In this document: piece after piece, positions 49,701 through 61,700 of the stretch
Position numbering within the stretch: the first letter of the stretch is position 1
How the letters are laid out: every line of letters begins with the position of its first letter
NCBI GenBank assembly: GCA_024235715.1
Contig: JACKLW010000007.1
Coordinates: forward strand, 124,001 to 188,000
Direction of reading: 5' to 3'
DNA from: Accumulibacter sp.
GTDB lineage: Bacteria > Pseudomonadota > Gammaproteobacteria > Burkholderiales > Rhodocyclaceae
DNA: 64,000 bases
Program-made: the position numbers and the translations under genes
The notes under the pieces: generated by a model
Databases searched by the model: none
Told to the model about the DNA's origin: nothing
The model's input: only the letters and a program-made list of their open reading frames with translations

Positions 49701-52700
49701 GGGCGGTGATGACGATCGCGGTGACGCAGCCGGTGACGGCGAGCGCGGACCAGGAACTGGAAATCGTGCACGACGGTGCGGCCGGCGCATTCGTGCTCAC
49801 CTGGACCACAGCCACAGGGGTGCGCTCCAGCGATCCGATCGCTTACGACGTCCAGGCGGCCGAGTTGGAGCAGCAGTTGCGCGATCTGACTGGTCTCAAC
49901 GGGCTGACCGTCAGCGGCAGCGGTTTGGCGCAAGCCCCGTGGCAGGTGGTACTGACCGGCACGGCGGGCAGCACCCCGGTGGCCGTGCTGGGCGCGGTGA
50001 CCGACGGCATGCTCACCGCCAGCCGGTTCGCGCTGACCCGGTCCGACGGCAGCGCGGGCCAGGTGTCGCTGCAGAGCATTACCACGCCGAGCGGCAACGC
50101 GGGCTACCAGCTTGCGCAGGACGGCACAGCGGGCCAGTACATGCTCGGGCCGAAAGGCGCGGTGGGTATCGTGCTCGACGCCAGTGCTGATCAGGACCGG
50201 GTGGCGGGCGCGCTGGCGCGCCTCACGGGAGGTGAGGTCACCTTCGTGGCGGCCGACCCGGTGACGGGTGCCTGGAGCTTCGAGCTTGCGGATACGGCGC
50301 CGGGCAGTGCGCCAGTGCTGGTGGCGAGCGCTACGGGCTTCCTGCCCGGCGGCGGCGAGCCGGCGACCTTTTCGGCCACGACCGTGACCGACGGTGTCGG
50401 CGTCAACGAACAGCAGCGCATCACGCATGACGGTACAAAAGGCAGCTTCACGCTTAGCCTGAATGCCGAGACCACCGCGCCGATTGCCTGGGACGCAGCG
50501 GCCGCAGACGTGAAAGCGGCGCTCGAGCTGCTGGCCTCGATCGGCCCCGACAACGTGGCCGTGACCAGCAGCGCTGCGGGCACATACGACATCACTTTCC
50601 AGAACAGCCTGCAGGGCGACAACCTGGATGCGCTCACTTTCGACGCAACCGCACTGAAGCTCGCCGACGGCAGCGCCGCGGCGCTTAGCGTACAGACCCT
50701 GGTCGACGGCGATACGGGTCACGTCGAAGAGGTGCAGCAGTTCTACCACGACGCCGACTGGGGCGCCTTCGTGCTCACCTTCCAGGGCGAGACGACCGCG
50801 CCGATTGCCTACGATGCAAGCGCGGCGCAGGTGCAGACCGCGCTGGAGGGCTTGGCTCCGATCCATCCTGGAGACATCGCCGTTGCCGGAACAGGGACGC
50901 AGAACAATCCGTGGGTGGTGACCTTCGTCAACCGCATCCAGCGGGTGATCGGCATCCAGCACGTGCCGTTCTCGAACAGCAGCGAAGGCGGCGACGCGGC
51001 TGCCGACCGGATCGTGCTCGAGGGAGGCGCGAGCGCCGATCACTTTACCGTGACCCAGAGCGATCCGACCCAGGTCAAGGTCGTTCAGAGCGGCGGTCCC
51101 ACGTTCGTGCTGCTTAACGCGGCGCGCGACGCGCAGGTGGCCGATACGCTGCGCATCGAGGGCTTCGGGGGCAACGACACGCTCGAGGTCGATGCGACCG
51201 AGCCGCTGACGGCGGACATCATCGCGCTCGAATTGAGCGGGGGTGCGGACGACGACACGCTGATCGGCTCGATTTTCGATGATCTCATCGACGGCGGCCT
51301 GGGGGACGACACCCTCACGGGTGGGCCGGGCCAGGACGCCTTCCTCGATGCGGGGGGCACCGATACGTTGATCGAGCGCCAGGATGCAGACATGTCGCTC
51401 TTCGACGACGTGTTGCTGGTGGGCGAGATCCTGGGCGATGACGGCAGCGCGTTCTTCTCCGCGGATGGCGTGGCCGATGAGAACGCGACCCCGGGCTCGG
51501 CGTATCCGGGGGAGACGGGATTCACCCCCCCGGTGATGACGCCGTTGCAGGACCGGGGCGACGTCTACGCGGCGACCTACCTGGACCATGGGGTCGGAGC
51601 AAGCCGCGCGCTGCAGATCGAAGACCTGAGCGGGATCTTCGAGAAGGCGGAGCTGACCGGGGGCTCGCACCAGAACAACCTTGTGGTCGGAGACCAGGAC
51701 GGGATCGTCTGGCTTTCTGACGGCGCTGGCGGAATGAGTCAGCGTGCGGTCTCGGACTGGACCGGTATCGTGACGCTCGATACGGCTGCCAACGACGAGA
51801 ATACCGGCTACGAGTACTACCTGCTGAACCTCGACGGCACCGGGGGCATGCAGGTGACGGTCAAAGATTCGAGCCCTGCGAATGGCTTCGACGAGCTCTT
51901 CATCCGCGGCAGCAGCGGGCAGGACGTGGTCGACCTGGGCGCGAGCGGCGCCACCGGCCTAGTCAAGGTCGGCGATCCCTCCGCGGTGGGCGCGGCGCGC
52001 CAGTCGGTGAACTACATCGGCGTCGACCGGCTGCAGATCCACACCGGCGGGGGCGATGACAGCGTGCTCTCCGACGACAACCGGGCGTTGACGCTGATCG
52101 ATCTCGGCGAGGGCGACGATCAGATCACGATCGGCACCGTGCCGCTCACCTACGACACGACCGCGCGCACGGTCGAGTACCCGAACGGGATACCGGTGGC
52201 CGACGAGAACACGCTGACCCCGGGCAACAGCTTCACGATGGTGGTGCTGGGCCAGGCCGGAGAGGATGTGTTCGAGGTCAACCACAACACGGCCGAGCTC
52301 TACCTGCACGGGGGCGACAACGATGACCTGTTCCTGATCAACACCTTCCTGACCATCGTCAAGCCGGGCGAGAACGGGGGCGATCCGGTCATCATCAACT
52401 CGATCCATGCGTTCGGCGGCAATTCGCCGGACGACAACGACCGCTTCGAGTACGTGCAGAACGCCCCGGTCTACATCGACGGCGGGGCCGGCACCGACAC
52501 CACGGTGATCAACGGCACGTCGATCAATGACACCTTCGTCATCCTTGAGAACTTCATCATCGGTGCCGGGCGCATCATCTCGGAGTTCACCAACATCGAG
52601 CGCCTGGAGATCAACGGCGCGGCCGGCGACGACACGTTCTGGGTCATGGGTACCAGCGCGGAGCTGGAGGTGGTGCTGCGCGGGGGCTCGGGTGACGACA

Positions 52701-55700
52701 TCTTCCATCTCGGCGGGTACCCGCTGCCGGTGGGTGCGGATGTGCCAGCCAGCGAGCAGGCGCAGGCTGCCTTCGCCGTCGCCGTCGCGCCCTATATCGA
52801 TTACACGTATGCCACAACGCAATCTCAGCCCGCTACGCTGGCCGTAACCGCTTTTTCTGCGCCGGACGCGGCCGCAAGGGCACGCGCCCAGCTGGAAAGC
52901 CTCTTGGAACAGCAGATAGCCGCGCATCCCTATCCGCAGATCCTGACCGGTTTGCCGCGGACGAATCCGCCGTCGGACACGCGCCGGCGCGCCCAACTCG
53001 ATGACGCGGCGGGACGCCAGTTCGGCGGCGCACAGGACGCGGCGAACCGAGCGCCCATCAAGTCCGTCGTGCAGACCGGGGGCGATACCTGGAACGTGAC
53101 TTTCCTGCCCGTGACGTTCGAATATCGCTACGGCAGCTGGACGGATGCCGTGACCCGGGCAGTGACGCCGGGTGCGCTCGACGTCGACCCGCCGCCGTTC
53201 GCCTTCCAGGCGGACGCCGTCTACGACCTCGCGGCGATCAGGAGCCGCGTCACCGTCATTGGCGGCGAGACCTTCGAGACCGACCTCGATGACAATGGAT
53301 TCGCGGGTGACGAGTTGATCGTCCACGACCAGGATGCAGCCGCAGGCAATATCGCTTTCGACAGTCGCCCCGAGGATCAGCTGCTGGTGCCGACGCTCCT
53401 GTCTTCCAGCAACCTCGATGTCTATTCGACCGCCACGCCGGTCAAGCTCATCGACGGCAGCGGCCTGGACGAGCCTCTCGACGCGTCCGACGATCTCGCC
53501 GATGCGCTCGCCGTGACCCACGTCCTGGATTCCGGGTTCAACGATTCCTGGGTCACCAACACGGTCGGCTCCGGTGATTACTACGCCGGCCGCGCGCCGG
53601 GAACGCTTCCCACCTTCGTCTGGGATCTCGGTGCAGACCGAAACCTCGACAATGTGCTGCTGTGGCAATACCAGTACAACGGCGGAGCCGCAGGCAACGT
53701 CGGCAACGACGCCCGTACCTTCGAGCTGCGGTTCAGAGCCGAGGCAGAAGGGCCGGTGTTTGCCGCGATCGCGGACTACGTTGGAACGCTTGCGTCGTCG
53801 GTCGCGCTCGGCAACGTCAACCCGGCGCAGCGTTTTGCCCTGAACGGTCTGGCCGCGGCGCAGGGCGTGCGCTACGTGCAGATGGTCATCACCGACAACT
53901 ACTTCGGGCAGCCCGGCATCAACGGCGGTGGCGACCGGGTCGGACTGGGCGAGATCCGCTTCGATGCGGCGAAACCGGATGCGGATCCGGTCTACGGCCT
54001 GTCGGGCCTGACCGGCCTCGGTGGCGGATTCGACAACGCGGGGACGTGGTTCGGCATCGAGTACGAGCAGCTGGAACGCATCGAGGCGCGGCTCGGCGAA
54101 GCTGGCGATACGGTTGCGATCAATGCCACCCCCGCCGGGACGGACCTCAAGCTGATCCTCGGCGGCGGCAACGACAGCGTGACCCTGAACCAGTTGAATG
54201 CCGACACCGAGATCCTCGGCGGTGCCGGCGACGACACGCTGACCGCCAACGGCACGGTGGTCGAGCAGGCCGCCCTCGGCACCAAGCTCAGCTTCGACGG
54301 CGATGCCAATCTGCGCGAGACCCTGGTACAGCAGGTATTGAGCAGCGACCCGAATAAACGGGCGGCGCAGCAGGATTTGCTGGATCAGGCGCCGTATGTC
54401 TTCGCCGACACCATCTCCGGCACGACGGCCAACACCAACGCCCGCAGCTGGCCGAACTCGATCGGTCTCGGCGCGAGCGACCTGCCGCCCGGCGCCAGCG
54501 CTCTGGACTATGCGCTGGAGCGGCGTGAGCCGGCTGCCTTCACGCTGGCGCCCGGCGAATCGGTGGAGGTCGCGCCGGGCCAGACGGTGACCAACACCAC
54601 CAGCGATACCCAGGTCTGGTTCCGCACCGTCAAGCTCGACGCGAACGGAGCGCTGGTCAAGGATGCAGTGCAGGCGCGCGGGGTGCAGGAACTGGGCGTG
54701 CAGCGGCGCGGCGTCCAGGGCAAGGATGCCGACGGCAACCTGCTCTACCTGGACACCAACGGCAAGGTGGTGACCAACGACACGGGCGTGATCTACTACG
54801 TGACCGACGCGGCCAACGGCACACCTCTGTACTGGGATGGCAACGCCCATCAGACGGCGACCGATACCGGTATCCCGGTGTACGTGACCGACATGGCGAA
54901 CGGCGTGCCGCTGTATCTGCGCAGCTTGAGTAACGGCACGGTGGTGACGACTGCCGATCCCTTCCTGGCGCTCAGTGCCGAGCTCTCGGCCAACCCGCTG
55001 CTGCTGCAGGGCACGAGCGGCAAGATCGCGCTGACCAGCTACGCGGGTGGCTACCTGACCCAGTCCAGGGACAGCGTCAATCACATCGTTTCGGGTGCGA
55101 CCAGCATTGGTGCCGATCAAACGCTGGTGATCGAATGGCTGGGCAACGGTCAAGTGGCGTTGAAGACGCCGCTCGGCTACATCAGCGCCCAGGGTGCCGG
55201 CGGCGGCGAGGTTCAGGCCAACCGTTCCGCGATCGACTTGTGGGAGCGGTTCGAGATCCTCGATCTTGGCAATGGCGACATCGCGCTGCGCGCCGGAGAC
55301 GGGATCCACTACCTGTCCGTCGACGCAAGCGGCCGGCTGAACGCTGGCGGCGGCGCACCGGTGTTTCACCAGGTCTTTCACGTCACCGACGCCGCGGGTC
55401 CGGCCCAGGGCAGCGACCGGATCGGTCTCGTCGGCGAGACGATCGGCGAATACGGGACCGTCACCGGACTGGACCACAATGCGCAGACCGTCACCCTCGA
55501 GCATTGGTATGCCAACCCGGTGGTCGTAGCGAGCCCGGTTTCGCTGAACGGCACCGACCCGGTCGCGGTGCGCATCTCGGACATTTCAACGAGCATCGAC
55601 CAGGCGACCGGCAATCTCGCGACGACGTTCAAGATTCAACTTCAGGAACCGTCCGGTTTCGACAATACGCACGCGACCGAAACCCTTCGCTTCCTCGTCG

Positions 55701-58700
55701 TCGAGGCGGGCCGCCACGTGCTGGCGGACGGCACGGTGATCGAGGCCGGTACCGTTGCTGCCGACCGCACCTCGAAGCAGACGTTGCGGGGCCCGATCCA
55801 GATACCGTTCCAAGGGTCGCTGGATGCCTCGGCCATGGTGTTCAGCCAGCTCCAGACCTTCAACGACGCCAGCACGGATGGGCGCTACGACTATGCCTGG
55901 AGCACCGCTGTCGCCACCAACGGCTCGGTGCAGGTGGGCGAGCTGCGGGCATATGGCGGCGTCTTCGAACTGGGCGACAGCGTTCATCGCAATGGGTCGA
56001 GTGTCGCGTTGACCAACGGCGTTCAGCTGACCGACGCGGTGACCAGTCAGTCCGGGTCCTTCTGGTCTGCGTCTGCGCTCGGTTTCCGCGCCGACCTCAG
56101 TTTCAATGCCTGGGCCGAGGTCGACATCTACCACCCGACAGGGGGCGGTGGGGACGGACTGACCTTCATGCTGCAGCCGAGCGGGAGCACGGTCCTCGGC
56201 ACAGGCGGTGGCTATCTCGGACTGCCCGATCCGAGCCAATACACGTTCCTGGCAGTCGAGCTGGACAGCCTTGAGAATGGCAGTGGCGGCATCTACGACA
56301 AAGCCGGTTCGGACGGCATCACGGGGCCGCATGTGGGCATCGACACGAGTGCTGCCGGCAGTGTCGCCCGCGCTGCGGTGGGCGCGTTCAACCAGTCCGC
56401 CACCAGCTCGCCGCACTACCTGTGGGTCGACTACGACGGCGTTTCGAACCTGATGCAGGTGTATTTCTCGTCGTCCGCGACCAAACCGGCGAATCCGACG
56501 GTGTCGGCGGTGGTGAATCTCGAGACCCTGTTCGGAAGTAAAACGCAGCTCTATGCCGGTTTCACCGCCGGGACGGGAGCCGACACGAACGTCCATCGGG
56601 TGCTGAACTGGCGAGTCGAACCGGCGCTCATGGGGGAGACGATCGGCTGGATTGCGGTGGACCGCGCCTCGACCGGAAGCGCGGATCATACGGCACTCGC
56701 CAGCGGCGCGAGGTCGATCACGTATTCGTCGCCGGAGAACGAATCCGGCGGGCTGCCGTCGTTCCTCGCGACGCTCTACGGGAGTGGGCCCGCCGCGCCC
56801 GACGCCATGCGCCTCACGGACAACGGATTGGGCAAATTCACGCTGACCAGCGAGAGCCATACCGGCGGTCTGGGGCAGATCTCCGGAACCTTGGACGTCT
56901 GGATGCTTCCGGGAACGAGCGGCACGCTGGGCGGCGTCCCGCTGAAGTCCTTCGTGCCGGCGCCGGACCCTGCATCCAATGGAGGGGAATTGCTGTGGCT
57001 GGACGACGCCGGCAACCGGATCGATTTCCAGCCGCCGCTCGGATACGCGGTCGGATTGCAAAACTCGGCGCCGGCGTCGGCGCCACAGGTGTCTCTTGCG
57101 CCGGTACCGGCGCTGATCGACGTCTACCGCATCGAACCGGCCCCACTCAAGCTCGCCGTCCTGATCGCGGAAACGAGCAGTGGCAACGACCGCTTCGTGT
57201 TGACCGGTGGCACCACCGTGGACAGCCATCTCGTCCTCGACGGCAACGACTCGCAGATCACGAGCACGGACGCAACTGCGCCGACGGGCATTGCGCTGTC
57301 GTTGTCGGGCGTGGAGGACATGGATCTCACCTTGGCCGGCGGCAACGACACGGTGCAAGTCTTGAGCACCGTCGCGGGCAGCAGCACGCGCATCGATACC
57401 GGCGGTGGGGATGACCGGATCGTGCTCGGCGATTCGGTCCGTGGGCTCGACGCGCTGCCCGGACCGATCGTCCTCGAGGCAGGCGCCGGCTCGAACATGC
57501 TGAGCGTTGACGACTCCGGTTCCACGACCGGCGATACGAACGTGGTCATCACCGGCTCGGCAATCAGCGGTCTCGCGCCCTCGACCATCACCTACGCCGC
57601 CAGCGGGGGCTCGTTCGCCGGGGGCATCACGATCATGGGCGGGAGCGGCGGCAACCATTTCACGTTGAGCGATATCGGCAACGCCGCGCCCGTCGTTCAT
57701 ATGGGTGCGGGCGACGACACCCTGCGTGTTTTCCATCTTGACGCGATAAATCTCGAAATTTACGGCGAGGCCGGCAACGATCTGCTGAGTGCGGGACCCG
57801 GCGACGACCTGCTGGTGGGCGGACCGGGCGCCGACACGATTCTCGGCGGCGCCGGCGACGACATCATCATCGGCGGAAGCCCGACCGCAGGGATTCCGGA
57901 TGGCGCCGACACGCTCGACGGCGGCATCGGCGACGACGTAATCGCCGGCGACAATGCGCTCATCGCTTTCGACAGCGACGGTCTTTCGCCGCGCGTGCGG
58001 GCGCTCACGGGCAGCACGATCCACGATCCGACGACCGGGACGCCGCTGGTCGAAACGCAGGGGCGCGCGGATCCCTCGGGGCTGTCGGACCGGACCATCA
58101 TGCTGCTCGATCATGGACAGGCCGTGGCGACTGAGCTGTTTGGTGCGGATGTGATCCTGGGCGGCGGCGGCAACGACCGGATATTCGGGGGCATGGGCAA
58201 CGATCGCCTGCTCGGGGACGAGACGCTGGCGGTCGCGGCCCCGGCGCTCGGCGCACCCGCACTGGAGTTCGTTGCGAATCCGTACGACGGCGACCCGGCG
58301 TATTGGAACGCCACGATCGGCGCGCCAGGGTTCGATTGGAGCCTGGTGCCGGGCGCCACGCCAGTCCCCGTGAATGACAGCGCGGTCAAGGCCCTGGCAG
58401 CTGCGTACCGCTTCGACGGCAGCGGCGGGGGGGCCATGAACTCGTTTGGCGACCTGCCCAGTGCTCCCGGAGACAGGTCGGCGAGCCTGGAGCTGTGGTT
58501 CCGGCCGTCCGATCTGGTCGACAAAGAGGTTCTGTTCGAGACCGGGGGCTCGCAACTTGGCAGTTCCTTCCTGCTGGATGGGCCGACCTTGCTCTTCGCG
58601 ACCTCCAGCAACTCCACGGCAACGACGCTGCAAATGGCCGCGCCAGTGCCGGCGACGGGCGACTTCATCCACGCGGTCGCGACGCTGTCGTTGACTGGCG

Positions 58701-61700
58701 GCGCGGCCGATATCACCCTGTATGTGAATGGTCAGGCAGTCGATAGCCGAACCGTCGCTGGCTATACCGGTTGGACTGGCGGCAATGCCGCCGGCCTGGC
58801 GACGAGCAACAGTGATCTGGGCGGCGATTTCAACTATGGCGTACTCAGCGGGTTCGGCAATTTCAGCGGCGAGATCGCGCTCCTGCGGCTCTATGACACG
58901 GCCCTGAGTTCCACTCAGGTGGCCCAAACCTACGCCGCAGCGCAGGCGTCCGGCGCGGACTACATCGAAGGCGGCGGCGGCGAGGACACGATCGTCGGTG
59001 GGCCCGGTCAGGACGACCTGATCGGTGGCAGTTCGAGCCTCTTCGGTCTTGCCGCCCGCGACGACCGGCCGGACGGCGCGGACCGGATCTACGGGGGCGA
59101 GGAAACACTTGCCGCTCGCAACGACGTGGGCGATCTGAGCGACGTGGGCCACGCGGCCGACGCGGACGTGATCGCGGGAGACAATGCCAACATCTACCGG
59201 CTGGTCGATGGCACCACGGGGGCATGGCTCACCTTCAATCACGATACGAGCTCGGGGGATGTGCGCGTCCTGCCGCGTGCGGTCGAAGTGCTGGACCCGG
59301 TCAAGGGCAACGACATCCAGACGCTCGACCTCGACGACTGGACGCTGAACGGCACCGCATCGCAAATCACCGTCGGCGAACTGCGGCTGACCAGCGGCGC
59401 GACCAACGAGGCGGGGTCGGCTTTTACATCGCAGCCGCTGGCCTTCGGCGCCGACTATTCGTTCAACGCGCGATTCCAGGTCGACATCCACGATGCGGGA
59501 GGGCTCACCGACGGGGACGGTCCAGGGGCCGACGGACTGGCGTTCGTTCTGCAGAACGCCGCGGCCAGCGAGCTCGGCGACCATGGTGGCTCGTTCGGAC
59601 TGCCGTCGAACGACGTGGCGTTTCTCGCGATCGAGCTGGATTCCTTCAGCGGTGGCCGTTTCGACCCCTCGATCCTGCCTGATCACTTCAGCGACAGCGG
59701 GCATCTGTTCACCGACAGCCAGGATGTCGGCAGTCCGGGTCTGGCGGGCTCGGCGAGCGAAGCGGGCGGTGTGTACACGGTGGCAGGCAGCGGCACCGAC
59801 ATCTGGAACACCAGTGACAGCTTCCGCTTCGTCTCCGGCAACGCGACCGGTGACGCGGAGATAATTGTGCGTGTCGGCACGTTCAGCGGGCCCGCGGAAT
59901 GGTCGAAGGCTGGCGTGATGTTCCGCGACGGCACCGGGGCTTCGGCAGCGCACGTGGCGCTCGTTCAGCGGCCGGACCGTCAGCTTTCGCTGCAGTGGCG
60001 GGATGGCAATGGGCTCGCCGCCGGATGGGAGGGCCTGACCTTCGGCGGCAGCAACGGGCCGAAGTGGCTGCGTCTGACGCGCCAGGGCGATCTCTTCATT
60101 GCCAGCTACTCGCTCGACGGTGAAAACTGGATCGAGGGCGGACGGCATGCCACGGTGATGGGCGATACGGTGCGCGTCGGGCTTGCGGTCACCGCAACCG
60201 ACAATAGCGGCCTGGCAACGGCCACCTTCGACAACGTCGCGATCGCCGGGCTCGACGATCTGCCGAGCCATCTGGGCGTGGACACCAACGTCGATGGCAG
60301 CCTGGCGCGCGTGGCCATCGAGCGCTTCAACGATGGCGTGCAGGGCGAGAACCCGCGCTGGGTGTGGGCGGACTACGACGGCAACACGCAGCGTCTCGAT
60401 GTCTATCTGTCGTCCACCGCCGACAAGCCAGCGCGGGTGACACTATCGACAGCAGTCGATCTGCAGGCGCTGTTCGGCACTGGCACGCCGCTCTACGTGG
60501 GTTTCAGCGCGGCGACCGGCGGCGGGTTCGAAGTGCACGACGTGCTCGACTTCGCTCTCCGGCGCCAGTCCGGCTACGGCGGCGACGACCTGCTGATCGG
60601 CGGCAGCGGCGACGATGTCATCCTGGGCCAGACCGGCAATGACGTGCTCTTCGGCGAAGGCCAGGACGACGATCTGATCGGCGGCGACGACAGCGACCGC
60701 ATCTTCGGTGGCGCCGGCGAGGATGGCATCCTTGGCGACAACGGCCTGATCCTCACCAGCCGCAACGGGCTGACCGAGCCGCTCAACGGGGTGGAACAAT
60801 CGCAGGCGGACCTGGTGTTCGCCACCGACGACGGCACCACCGGCAGCGTGGAGTATCTGGACGGTTACCTGCGCAAGGGCTTCGTGGATCTCGACAGCGG
60901 CGGCGGCGCTGCGGATCTCATCTACGGCGGTCTGGGCGACGACTTCATTTTCGCCGGCGGCGGCGACGATGCCGCCTCCGGCGCCGAGGCGCTGGCGGCC
61001 AACTATGTCACGAAGGCGCTCACCGACCCGGACGTGCTGGGCTACGACGGAACGAGCGGCCTCTTTGCGGACTACGATCCGGCGGCGCCGCTCACGCGCA
61101 TCGACGGTTTCATCCTCGCCTTCGAGGCGACCGACGCCGAGGGCAACGTCATCGAGGACGGCAAGGACCGGATCTTTGGCGGCGCGGACAACGACTGGCT
61201 GGTCGGGGGTACGGGCAAGGATCGGCTGTTCGGTGGAACAGGCGATGACGTGCTCGACGCCGACGACAATCCGGATACCGACGGCGGCCTGAACGACACG
61301 CTCGAGGATGCTGGCCTGGCGGTGGCGGACTTCGCCTTCGGCGGCGCGGGGCGCGACACGCTGATTGCCAACACCGGTGCGGACCGGTTGATCGACTGGG
61401 GCGTGGACCACAACCGTTTCATCGCGCCGTTTGCTTTGTCCGAGCCGACGCAGCAGAGCGGGTACGGCGACGATCTGGCGGCGTTCCTGATCGATCTGGC
61501 TGCCGCGAGCGGCGCGGATGCCACGCCCATGGCAACGGTGAACGCAATCGGGCTGGTGCGGCCCGGCGATCCGGGCTGGGATGACGAGCAGACGGCGATT
61601 GCCGACCAGCCGCCCGTAGGGGCGCTGGCCTCCGACACCGATGGTGGTCCGGAAGAGGACCGTGGCCTGACCCAGACCGATGCCGGCGGCACGCCGGGGA

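Larger units (their letters stand above)
33700..50940 (+). repeat. Dispersed beta modules with GSGT..DPW signature
   Basis: At least eleven copies of an approximately 100-residue module occur between 33700 and 50940. Each has a strand like GxFTLTFxGQTT, an Ala/Leu-rich helix (AAQLRDELASLA type) and a final V.V.GSGT..DPW.I.. segment. The ends lie near 33920, 34210, 34520, 36260, 36570, 36950, 42150, 44720, 45100, 49930 and 50900. Copies differ strongly, pointing to old duplication. I do not recognise a named family. Confidence 0.65.
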
